Below are positions 21,766-41,120 of a DNA stretch of 64,000 nucleotides, one piece after another. Positions within the stretch are counted from its first letter, which is position 1. Each line of letters opens with the position of its first letter. Under the pieces are notes generated by a model. That model was not told the DNA's origin and did no database searches. It saw only the letters and a program-made list of their open reading frames with translations. A program made the position numbers and the translations under genes. Location of the stretch: assembly GCA_009741485.1 (NCBI GenBank), contig CM019218.1, positions 36,394,387 to 36,458,386 of the forward strand, written 5' to 3'. Source of the stretch: Malurus cyaneus samueli. Lineage: Eukaryota > Chordata > Aves > Passeriformes > Maluridae.

Positions 21766-22730
21766 GAGAGAAATGGCATGAGTTCAGGAGGAGCCAAGGC
21801 AGCCTCAGAGGCCAGTAGGTCAGTGTCACACATTGCCTGTCTGTGCTAAGAGACATGGGGAGATACAGTGCAACCTCCTCTCCTCTGTGAAGGAAGCAGT
21901 TTCTGTTCACTGCATTGTGTCCTAGGAATGCTTGCTATGGCAGGGTTACTTCAGCTTCTCTGCCTCAGCAGGGTCTCTTGCAGGCCTTCAAGCTCATGCT
22001 GGTTGCTCCAGATCCTGGCAAAGCAGTTGATCTCGTTCATCAGTTTTGCATAAAAGCAGCAGGGAGAGCATGCTGCTGGTCTGAGAAATAATCAGCTTCT
22101 TTTGTTGCCTTTGTCAGTACAGGAAAGACCTCCTGCTGCTGACTGTTCCCTGTGAATGAGTGCTGTCACTGCACTGTTCTTGCTATTTCCTGCATCTATT
22201 TCTTTTGCATCTCATATGCTTTAGTACTGAATTTCTGAGCTCCGAGCTGGCAGCCTGCTCTTTGGCCCTCAGCTTCCCTGTCCATCTGCATCCTATTTGA
22301 CATCTAGCTCCTTCCTCCTGACTGCTGTGACACTAGACCCTGAGCCTGATGTAGCCTTCGAATCAGAGATCACCTTGCTGTTACCCACCTCTGCCAAAAG
22401 AAGATGGTTCCCAGCATTATCCAAAAGAGCAAAGGAAAGCAAAGGATGATGACCAGGCATGTTCTTGGAGTCTGCCATACAGGGACACAACCAGAAGTCT
22501 GGTTATCTCAGGGCATGAGGTTACTGTAAAAGAGCTGCAGAGAGTCAGGAGTGAGGTGCTGTGATGGGGATAAAACATGCCCTGCACTTTCAGGCCTGAG
22601 CCGAAGGAAGGTCCTTCTCTGTGAATCTGTGCAAAAGCAGGGTGGTAGAAGGAAGGAGGGACCTTGTTCTTTTCTTACTGCCCAGCAAAGAACATGGGTG
22701 AAAAGAGAGAGATGAGGTGGCTGAGTCCTC

Positions 22731-22783
22731 CTCTCCTATTCAGATCCATTGGCCTCTCTCCTATTCAGATCCATTGGCCTCTC
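22731..22783. repeat. Two-copy 25-bp tandem duplication
   Basis: The unit CTCTCCTATTCAGATCCATT plus five bases occurs at 22731-22755 and again at 22756-22780 with no difference seen. It is a recent local duplication in intergenic DNA. Confidence 0.85.
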
Positions 22784-24036
22784 ACACTCTTGCTGATGAG
22801 AAGGTTTGGGAAAGGGACTGGGAAATTCAGTAAACTACCCAAAAGATAACAGGGAGATAGAGTTTTTCCCATAGATTACAATGTCGAATGGTGGGATACC
22901 AGAAATCTACAATGACGCCTTGGGGAGAGAAGCAATTCCTAAGACAAATCTATTTTTAAATTTATTTTTCCTCCTCTCTTACAAAGTAGTTTACAGACAT
23001 TAACTAACCCGCATGATTTGCCTTGGGGATAGTCAGTAACTGGGAGAAAGCTCTGCTCAGTGTTTCAGGGCAGCCTGCTATTTTCAGTAGTGGAAGGTGC
23101 AAATACAGCCATGAATGGAGGAGGGGAGAATCACGTAGAAGGCATTCTCCTTCTTGACTAGAACAAGGGACAGGTTCTCAGGAGATGCACCCCTTCCCAG
23201 AGTGTGTAAGAAGATGCTCCCGGTTTTCTCTGGTTTCAGGGATCATATGGAAAACTTTTCTTTGGGTTAGGTTAGGTTTCTGTCAAGTCAGCAAACTGCC
23301 CTGCCATGTATTCACTGGGATTGATGCAAGGGAAGCAGCTGGCTGAGGATTGTGGCTGACCGGGCTGCCAATGTGCTGGACTGAATGTAATTAGTAGCTG
23401 CCTCCCTGGGAAAAAGTATAGCACCAAGGCAGGCAGTCATATCACTCACTGGCTCCATGCAAAACTTCCAGCAAAATCTAAGATTAGGAGATAATACACT
23501 ACGTGCAGAGTGAGTATTTTGTTCAGGTTTACAGCTTACAAAATTTTACCGTGGTCTTGCAAATGTTGTGGTTTGGAGAAAAGCCAGCAAAGGTTGAAAG
23601 AACACATAAATTAAGGAACACGACGGATGGGTAACTTCAGAGACATTGAGGAGTATAGTCATGGATTTCTTGCTCTGATTTGAGGTTGTGTTGCAGCCAA
23701 AAGGCTGGTACTGCTGCACATGCTGTCCATTGCACACACTCTGGGAAGTGGCAGCTGTGGACTGAGTAGTGTCCCTAGCCCTACCCTACTAGGGCCCTAG
23801 CCCTAGTGCTCAAACACTGATTGTCATTGCGTTGCTGAGCAATGCAATGCTTGTGTGATTGCTGAATAACTAAGGCAAGGGCTAGGAAGTTTTGAAAGGG
23901 AGAAGAGAGGAGTGTCCCTTTCAGCTGTGCCAGGCATTTTTGCTGGGCTGCCAGGCAAAACTGCTGCGGTTTGATGGAAAAAGTGATGGCAGTGTACGGT
24001 CAGGGCAGGAGTCTGCTTCTTCTAAGTAGTTGTTGA

Positions 24037-24062
24037 GTATGTACATACATGTATGTACATAC
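24037..24062. repeat. Perfect 26-bp palindrome of TACA/TGTA units
   Basis: The 26 bases equal their own reverse complement and are built from alternating GTAT, GTAC and ATAC steps around a central CATG. It is probably an expanded short tandem repeat that became symmetric. Confidence 0.85.
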
Positions 24063-27000
24063 AGGCTTTCCTTTTGTAACTTCATTTCCAGTATTATAAT
24101 CAAATGTTGATTTGCAAATGTGTGGTAATATTTCTGGCCTGCCAGGTACTTTGGCTTTGGGAAGATTTAGAGATACCCCGAAGTAGGAGTGAGCTGACTG
24201 ATGTGCCCTGGGGTTTCCTGGATCTGAGGATAAATTTTAGATCTTTCTGTGATGGAGTGTTCGGAGATGTTACAGATGTCCCTGCTAAAAGCAGGGTGTT
24301 TGGCAGGGGACAGTTACTCAAGTGATGGAAGACATGCACATCACACCACATGGAAACAAGGTGAAATACTAGGAAATAAGCAGACCCTAAGCTACCATCT
24401 TTCAAGTTCACAGCACAGGCACTAACTTGCCTGAGGTCAGAACTAGCAGGGCTGTCCACCCATCAGACGTGACCTCCAAATTTTCCAGTAGATGTGTAAT
24501 CTCTCCTCCCTGAAGATCATCCCACTCATGAATTTTTTCAACATAATGCCTCTAGTACAGGGACCAGTTGCCTGCAGCCCCTACAAGCATAGGCAGTGTG
24601 ATTTAAGCTGAAGACAGTGACCTAAGGTAGGCAGAGCTGTCCAAAAGACAAGGTAAGCAAGGCAAGATGAGAAAGCTCTTTTGAAAACAAAGGATTTTCA
24701 GAGTGGAATCACTGCTGTCAAACAGGTCATTATGAAGGATTTGGGTGCAGAGGGAGTAGGTAGCTGTGCTTCAGCTTCATAGGTGGCTGCAATGTGTAGA
24801 GGGGATCCAGAGTCACTGGCGAAACAAACATCCGTGGAATTGGGGATATGGCATTCCTTAGGAACTGTGTGTCACCTGTGGGGAAGTCCTGAAGAGAATT
24901 GAGAAAACAGGCCAGTGTGGTCACAGCTGGGGACAGTGAGTGTTTTAGTGTCAGCCTCCTGCTGGAAGCAGGAACAATAGACTCAGGAAGGAAAGAGATA
25001 GTAAAGTCCAAAGTGGGGAGTGCAGGACTTGGGACTTTCAGCGTCTTGGACAGAAAGGAAATGCAGGGAGGAAGGGACCAGAGGATGTGTAATTAGGAGG
25101 ACACAGTGAAAGTGCTGAAACTGAGGAGGAGAGTTGATGGACCCACACCCTAAGGGGGAAGAAGTGCTGAGCACCACTACACTGCCTGTTGAAGTGTCTC
25201 AAACTGCAGCTGTAATGGTTTTAAGCTGAGAGATTGACAAACCAGAAACCTCTGCAAGCAGGGTTACTGAATGATGAAAAACAGGAGGACACAGCCAGAA
25301 AGGAGATATGCTGAAAGCAGCTGAGGTGGTTTAGCCTGAAATTTAATTTGGGAAAGTTCACTGGAACATGTTGCTTAGTCAAGATGTTCTAAAGGTAATT
25401 GGTCAGTTTTTTCCAATTACAGAACATACTCTGATGCCTCCTCCCCCTATCTTTCAGCATGGATTTATTAATCTTCCCATATTAATCCTCTTTGATCTGC
25501 TAAGAACCTAGTAAAGCTTGGTAAAGTCTCACCTCCTTGCAGCCCAGAGTTTTTGAGCTCCTTTTAACCTGGACCTGGGCAGTGGTTCAACACATGCAAG
25601 TTTTTTTTCTGTTTGTCGGTTTTTTTTTTTGTTTGTTGTGAGGTCCTCTGAAGACAATTTGCCTTGCATCATGCAGCCTTACTATTCTTGATTGTTTTGC
25701 ATAACCTTTGCTGCCAGCCTGCAGTGAGTATTTTCCATCCACATTTCCATGGGCCAAGATGGAGTTTGCGGCACTGGCATTGTCTCATGTTCAGCCCCCT
25801 GACCTGTCAGCAGCTGGTCTCAGTGCAGTTACCCTAGAAATGATCGCTACTGGTCTAAGTGAAGTGTTCAAGCCCATTTTGACTGCAGCACCAGCTTCCT
25901 CCACAAGCAGAAAGGATTTTTGCACCCTGCTGTCCATAAGCATGTCAACCGCTCCAGAGATACGTCTGAGGCAGCTCCCATTCATGCAGGGCGTGCACTG
26001 CAGTCGGGGGAGCCTGCAAGAGACAGCAGAGCTGAGCTCCACAGCTCCACAGCTGTGGCCTTGAGCTGGACCTGCAAACAGGCAGGAGCAGAGGTAGTGC
26101 AGGACAGTTTGTAACAGCACTGACTGGTCTCTGTGCAGAATTGCCAAATACTTGCACCTGCCTCCCTGCTTAGTGCCAAGCAAAACAGCCACAAGGACAC
26201 AGGGGATGGGAAGTGGGAGAGAAAGTAAACTGAAGCAGCAATGGCCCCAAGCTCCAGGCAGGGCTGTGGGAGTGCCACCCAGAGCTGAGGGCTAACCGCA
26301 ACTTAGCTGCTACCCCAGAGCACAGCTGGCTGTGGGCTCTGTGACCCAGATTTTGCCTACAAGGCAGAAACATTACTGGGTTGAGCAAGCTGAGCTGCTA
26401 CTTTGGGGAGAGGGTGATGCCATAGAGAATCTTTAACTTCCTCTTCCTAGAAAATTCATCAACAGGAAATCCAAGTTTTGCATGATGCTTCTAAAATTCT
26501 TTTCCAGGAAGATGCCAGAACCAAATTATCTGCTAACAACAGATGTATCAACTTTCCACAAGGAACGGCTTTATTAAAAAATAAAATATGACTAGATAAT
26601 TTTTCACTGTGTTGTCCATCAGGCAGAGAGATGCATTTGTATGTTTTTACAAAAACCATGAGGGAAGAGGAGGCTTCATTGGCCTTCTGGAATTCAGGCA
26701 CAGCAATTAGTTTATGTGTACATATCTCTCCGTTCACACATAAAACTTTTGGCATAGCATAGATGGCAAGCTTCAACTAGGACCTTTGTGGTTAACAAAA
26801 CCTAATTTGCTTCTGTGGAAAACCAAGTATCCAGGCAGAGCTATTACTTTAACATAAGATCATTAGATGTGGGATGGTTTGAGTTTTTTTCCCCCTTCCC
26901 TCCAGCTAGTTCTTTACCACACAGACTCTGTTTTATTAATCCAGATGGTTTTGGGCAGCCAGGACTAAATGCCAGTTTATGAGGTATAGTCCAGCCAAGC

Positions 27001-29504
27001 AATTCTTCATTCTCAATGTGTTATCTGCTGTCCATTACTTCAGCTCTTGGCAGGAATTTCTGATGTGCAAACATTCCTTAGAGGACTTGTTCACATAACT
27101 GCAGTATGTCACTATTTCTGAAAACCTTCAAGCAGCCTATTATAATCAGGTGGTCATGTTTTCCTAGGACAAACAAGTCTGTTCAGACTTTGTCCTGTGG
27201 AATTTCAGGTTGTTTGTACTGTAATCAGAGGTCCTGTCTGCTGGACATTTCTGTCCTTCAGCACATTCTGGCCACACCTAGTTCCATCCCTAATTAGCCT
27301 GACTAGAACTCAGAAGAGGAGTTGAAGTCAATTTTCCTTGTTATCCTCTGTAGCTCCCTTCTACCATTTGTTGACCTTACATGAAAGTCTAGCATTAGTG
27401 TTTGAAACATGCAGGCTAATCAGGTAAACCTCAGTATTGTTCATAGGACATATCAGGTCATTTTAGCACTGACTGTATTAGTCTCAATTCTCTCAAAAGC
27501 CTGGCAGGCATGGCTCTCTTCACATTCATGTGTGCTAGGACAAAGGAGCAAGAAATCATTCCATTGTGGGTCAGCACGTGGAACACTTACAATTACTGCA
27601 CAATACTAATGATACTTTTACCCGGGACACAGAACTGAAAGCAGAGACTTGATCTTTAAACAAATTCAAGTGCTTATACACCAACACCTCTAACTGCATG
27701 GCATAAGCTTAGAGGTGTCTTCAGATACTGAAGCTAGAATACTAAGTAAATTCATAGCTAAATCCAGCCATTTTTAATGCCTGTTGCTTAGATGTTTAAT
27801 TGCCTTTTGGAAATATTTCGTCTTTTCTCAAGAAATAACATAATAGACTTTGAGCCAAATGCTTTAGCTTTGTCCTTTTGGTTTGCACCCCTCTTCCCCA
27901 TTCATGAAGTACAGTGCTAGGGATTTTGAGTAAAGCTTTTCAACTGCTAAACTTCTGTAGTCTCACAACAACACTAAGCAGCATTAGTCTCTGCTCTCTT
28001 TGTCCATGGCAGACTACACTTCAAGGCATCCAGTATGCTGGAAAAGGTTAATTTCTGCTCAGCCAGGCAACAAGATGTTTGTGATATTTTAATTATCAGT
28101 GTCTGAGTATGCCTATCCCCTCCTCTGTTTCAGTTTACATTTTGGTTTACTAGCTGCTGTTAACATGCTACTGGCCATTTAATCCTAATGTTCACCCGTG
28201 ACTTCAGATTTTCTTATGTGTAGCACCCTTTTTCAAACAACTCTGGAACAGTTAACCCGTGTGGTTGGTGGAGGCTTGACTGAGTTTTGTGAGTCTGACA
28301 TAGCCAGGTCGCTTACACGTGCTAAGCCCAAAACGCATTTCAGCAGCAATTTCAAGCAGAGTACTAAGTAAGCCATTTTTAAGCAACTGCTTGTTTTCCT
28401 TTGTTTCTCCAATCCTGGGAGCTTTTTCAGGTTTTTGTTCCCTCAAGTGCTTGGGCTTATCAGCCCTTATGTTGTAGTATGCAGAGCACTACGATCAGGA
28501 GGCCAGGGCATCCCAGCAGCCTCACAGGCTTTGAAAGGCAGGACAGCTAAGATAAAGATTTGATATGTCCTCCCTGCTGAATGGCACTTAACAACTGGGA
28601 ATAAGTGCACTTGCAGCAATTCAGGATGAGAAGGGGAATTACCCCTCTATAACTAATTTGTGCCAACCAGGAGGCAGCTTCCACAGTGCTACCCTCATCA
28701 CAAGTGCAGGGTCTTTGGCAAAGCAGGGAGTACACTTCCAGCCCTGTGTAAGTCAAGCAGATGTCTGAGAGGAAAAAAAGAGGGTCTCTGCTGTGTGCCA
28801 AGTGCTCTTGAAAAGAGGTGTAACCAAAATAATCTAGATGCATTAGAAACCTCAGCATACACAAGTGAATTTAGGGATTCTAAAGGGAACAGCAGTGGAA
28901 TGTTGCTGTCATTTTGTTAAAACCAGCCTTCAGCACGTGTCCATTATAGCCCAGGGAGCATTCAGTTAACTTCAACTTGCTGCACAACAGGTCTGTTCAC
29001 ACATCATTAAATGTGCAAACAGCCACACCATGCAACTAGGAAGCTTCCTTCTCCTGTGCCTCAGCTGTACTATCATTCATTACTGTGGTTATCACAATAA
29101 ATAAGAGGGCAGTGGAAGGGGATGTTCAGGTTGAAGCTGTATGGCTTATACCAGCTGCCTTACCAGGGAAGCCAAGAAACTTGCAGGTGAGGGATACTGA
29201 AAACTTATAAAATATATGGGAGAATAAAGAGCTTTCTGCCAGTCAGCTTATGGAGCTAAAAAGGGGGAAAACAACAGCAGAAGTTCCCTATTACCCTGCA
29301 CATCCAAAATTCCTTGAACAGGAAGCCTGGAGGTAGGGCAGACCTCAACACCCTATGGATGCATGGGCATTAAAGCCAAGAAAGTGTGCTCTCTTTTATA
29401 GAGAGAAAACATGAAAATACTTGGAAAACTTCATGGAAACTCTTATCTGCTTTCATTCAGTGCAAGTGAAAGTGCAAGGGTTTCCTTCTGCACTCCTACA
29501 CTAC

Positions 29505-29723
29505 TATAGTGCTCAGGAAAGTCTTTATTCATCCTTGTTTATTTTTTAGAAAATCCCTACAGATCTAGGTGTTTAAAATGAAGCATTAGTTACATGGAAT
29601 ATGTGCCTTTAAAGTCCAGAAGCTGCTGGATATACTGCAGAGGTGGGTTGGGGCCTGGAGTGACCCAGTGACCTCTGCAGGAGATGCTGGTATGGCTGTG
29701 AGGCACTGAAAAGGCAGCAGCAA
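29505..29723 (-). other. PACSIN3: PACSIN3 3'UTR with poly(A) signals
   Basis: Two AATAAA hexamers on the minus strand (29543-29538 and 29529-29524) lie about 180-200 nt after the TGA at 29726-29724. This suggests a short 3'UTR ending near 29505. The exact cleavage point is inferred. Confidence 0.6.
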
Positions 29724-37338
<7,615 letters not shown>

Positions 37339-39781
37339 CACCCTCTCTTTCTTGCAGCAGGGAATGTTTGCAGATTTCAGTTAACCTGACAAGATAGAAA
37401 AGTGATTTCAAACATAGCACTGGCTGAGCCTTTACACACAGAGGAGGTCTCAATGATTCCTGGATTTGGAGGAGCCCAACTTGCTGCCCTGCAGTCAAGT
37501 ACTGGCATCAGTGCTCCTCCAGCTGCAGATGGCAAGGTCCAGCAGAGATGCCTAGGGCTGAACTGGCCTCCTTCTTCCCTGTGGACAGGAGGTCTCCTTG
37601 GCAGGCCTGTAACACTGGAAAAGGGTGTTGTAAAAGACAATCTTGCCAGACCTTGGCGGTATAGCTACTGGAAATGCTAGTGAATCCAACACTCCAGCAG
37701 CACCAAATACTTCTGCAGATACTCCTTTCTTAACCAAGGCCTTCAAGAGGGTAAGAGAACTTAAGGTAGCTAAAGCTGTTTGAAATCAGCCTTGAAAGAC
37801 TTTAAATAAGTCTTCTGTCAATGGAGATGACTCCAGCTTCCCAGTATGACTCAGGATTACGGGATTACAACTGACTGGGGAAAACAAGGCTGAGCAGTCA
37901 GCAGGCAAGCATGTCTTGAATGGGGAGGAGCCCTGTAAACTGCCCACCAGCCAAGCTGGGCTTGAGCAGAAGTACAGAAACATGCTGGGGCATACCCAGC
38001 CGAACAGCAGCGCAGCACACGTGCCTCTTACCCAGCAGCACTGCTTCCCTAAAAATATCCCTGTACAGCTGCTGTTTTCACTACACTCACTGCATTAGGC
38101 TCCAAATCTAGGCTGGGAGGTACAAGGTTCATCTCCTTCTCTGCTATCTCAGAACTTTTGCCTATTCCCCTGTGTTAGCCTGCACTGCCAGATTGTCCCC
38201 GAGGTGGTACAACACTGTGAATTCCCCGCGGAGAGGTTCGGGGTTGTTCTTGTGCAAGAATGAGACAAGGAGTAACAGGACCCAAGCCCAGTTACTTGCT
38301 GACAACTGAGTCCTTTCCAGACAAGCCCAGGTTAATGCAGCATGCATGGCCTTTGCTGCCACTTCTCCTCTTGCACATTCCTAGTTATAAAAAGCTTCCC
38401 TCACACCCCAGAGAGGTATCTGCTCATTCTGCCAGCCCACAGAGCACACACCAGAGATGAAGATCAGGTCAAGAGTCCACATCTCTCACCTCCTGAAAAT
38501 CCTTCTTAGTGGCATGAGCCACACCTTGAAGCACCCCAACCCAGATTGCAGGAATTTCCGAGATTTGGTTATGTTTGTCCAGTGTCATCCCATGCAGTGT
38601 ATCAGAATTATATTAATGCTGTTCCTCTGGCATTCTTCAGAAAGCTGGAAGTGCTGAATTCCAGTCACTGAAGCAAGTTGTTTAATGAGATGCGACATTC
38701 AGATGCATGAACCTTGAAAAATTATTAAATCCTCCACCATGCCACCAGCTGACCCTGTCCTCAGTCCCCACCATTTGTCAGCTGGCTGCAAAGCCATCTT
38801 ATAGTCTCCAGAACATGCAACTCTACTCCTGGCCCCAGTAACTACATACCTGACAGCTGAAAGTGAGATGCCACAGGGGAGCAGTGGGAAGCTGGCACGT
38901 GTGTCTCAAGCTCTTCAAACTCTGAAAAAGACTGAAGGAGACAGAGATGGCCAGAGTCAGACACTCCTTTGCAGGGATGATGCCTGCTCTGATGCACTGC
39001 AATCCTAGGGGTGTCCCTTTTCTACCAGCTATTTAGGAGGGGCACCTTCTGATATAGCAGCTGCACCCACCGTGCCTCCAGAGATGCCATGTTCCAGCAC
39101 GTAGGAGAGATGCCAAATCCTTGTGTCACAAGATCTAGCCCCAGAGAGAGTTAAAATAGAAACACTGGGGTGGCTGACAGCACTGTGCAGGAAAGGTAGC
39201 ATCACAACAGCTGAGCACCGGGAACAGCTTGGTCCAGAAAGGCCTAAAATAAGCACAGACCCCCAGCAACCCACGTGGGGCCTGTTCATCTCTCACTGGA
39301 CAGTGACCAGTTTAGCAAACCCCACCGCCTCCATGCACTGCTGCATATACTTTTACTCATAGCTGCTTTTGGGAGAAAGATGGAAGGATGCACACATACT
39401 TTCTCCAGTTTCTTTTAACTAAAGGTGAAGATTTATACACAAGTCAAAGAACTTAACTCTACATTTAAAAAAAAAAGGCCATTAAAACTCACCGGAATGC
39501 ATATTCTGATCTAGAGACCCTATAGCAGAAGAGCACCTAGCACTGCACTGGTAGGATGTAGCTCTCTAGCAGGAGAGCTTTTCTGTCCCTTGCTTCTGTA
39601 AATTGCCCCCATCACATTCTCCGAAATACTTAATTTTGCTATATGGTGCAGGTAACTGTCATCAACTTTCCACAGAGCAAAGAGAAGTAAAAAGGTCTGC
39701 AGAGGCTAATAGAAGCAAGGGCAGAATAAGACATTTTTGTTTATCTCACATTTACAACTTCTTGATTTACCTCCATGTATG

Positions 39782-40020
39782 AAGTTTATTTATTTATTAA
39801 AAAAAAAACCAAAAAAACCCAAAAACTCCAACCAACAAAAAACCCCAAACCCAAAAACAAAGAAAAAAAAAAAAACAACACAAAACAAACCAAAACCCAC
39901 AAAACAAACCAAGCCCCACAAAACAACAACAAAAAAAACAAAACCAAAACAACAAAAAAAAACCCAAGCAAAACAGCAAAACCCCAGCAAGAAAACCTCA
40001 ACAACAGACAACCCAAAAAA
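39782..40020. repeat. A/C-only low-complexity tract, strongly strand-asymmetric
   Basis: For about 220 bases after a TTTATTTATTTATT start the + strand is almost entirely A and C in irregular A-run/CC patterns, with only scattered G or T. It has no repeating unit of fixed length. The lysine/proline-rich and phenylalanine-rich frames across it are compositional artefacts. Confidence 0.9.
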
Positions 40021-40794
40021 TTCCTTCTTCTCATTTACCAATATGCAGTCAGCTGAGGCTGAAGGTTAGGACAGCTGAGAGTAGAAACTGCAAAACCTGG
40101 AAGTGGGATTTTTGCCCAGATAAGACCATTTTTGAGAAGAAATGAAAGAAGGTAGGGAAAGAGAAAGAAGGAAAGAAAAGCAGCCTGGGTTATTGCAAAC
40201 TAAAGACTTATGGTGAGAAAGGGGACAGCAAGAGGTTGAGGGGGAAGAGTTGTGATTTTGAGTGGTCCAGGTTACTGGATAAAAGGCTAAAGCTCATCAC
40301 AAAGCTTCTAAGGCTTCCCAGGAGTCCCCAATAATACCAGACTACACATTTCTGAAATTGCTATGATTAAGAAAAATTTCATGAAGTTATGCAAAAGTAT
40401 ATTTAAAACCCATTCCTTCTTTCTTTCTTTCTCCTGATGAAGACATGGATCAATTATATATGACACATGAACGCTGTATCATTTTTTCCACACCACTCCC
40501 CCATCCTCACTTTATCAGGAAGCAATGAATCACAAACATACCTTACATCTCTGGTTTCCAATTCATGCTGACTACATGGTACTAGAATTTGGGGGTAAAT
40601 GTGGAAAGCTATTATGTGGCAGTATATACTTGTTCATTTCAGGGATAATCAGACAAAACAAACATCCCAAAACCTGAATCCATTCTTTTCTGCAGTTTCC
40701 ATGTTAGAATTTGAGTCACATCTGCTTGCTTTCTCACGAGTTACGGACTCAAATAACCAGATTTACTATCCCTAACAGGCTTTGAAATATAATA

Positions 40795-41120
40795 GTAGCT
40801 GTGCTGGATCAGACTAAGGTTTATCATGGCCTTATAGCCTCTCCAGACAGCAGCCAAAACCAGATACCTTCCCTCGCTTTGACCACAGGGCAAGCATACA
40901 TGATGACTCCCTGCATGCTCTCCAAGCCTCTAACCACTTGCTGACAGGAACTTCCCTGAGCTGCATGTGGCACCTATGAATGAGCACTCAGCAGACTTCT
41001 CTTCCATTAATTTCTTCAACCTGTTTTCAAATGCATGTTTTCAGCATCTGTAGCATCATGTGGCGAAGTATGTCACAGCTTGAGGCTATCCTGTAGTCAA
41101 CAGCACAGCAGCTAAGGGGG
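40795..41120 (-). repeat. Ancient CR1/L3-like interspersed repeat relic
   Basis: On + the sequence runs AGTAGCTGTGCTGGATCAGA, then GACAGCAGCCAAAACCAGAT, later TTAATTTCTTCAACCTG and GCATCATGTGGCGAAG. The order resembles the old amniote repeat, well preserved in turtles and crocodilians, that begins 'GCTGTACTGGGTCAGACC' and later has 'ACATCCTGTGGCAAGGAG'. Similarity is patchy, as expected for a copy older than modern birds. The assignment is from memory of that consensus. Confidence 0.5.

Larger units (their letters stand above)
18861..29500. other. Intergenic stretch between ARFGAP2 and PACSIN3
   Basis: About 10.6 kb separates the ARFGAP2 promoter from the PACSIN3 3' end. It contains the CR1 piece at 19.0 kb, the solo LTR at 21.3 kb, a short tandem duplication at 22.7 kb, a perfect palindrome at 24.04 kb and T-rich runs near 25.6 kb. 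The open frames have no spliced partners, poly(A) context or recognisable family. I see no gene. Confidence 0.6.

Noticed and set aside
23770..23815. Cluster of CCCTA/CCCTAG units resembling interstitial telomere repeat
   Set aside because: The units are irregular and few, not TTAGGG arrays; probably chance or local slippage.
39737..40069. Plus-strand 110-aa Lys/Pro/Gln/Thr-rich frame and matching Phe-rich minus-strand frames
   Set aside because: They are produced by the A/C-only low-complexity tract; all frames are open because the strand lacks T and G. No splice or start context.
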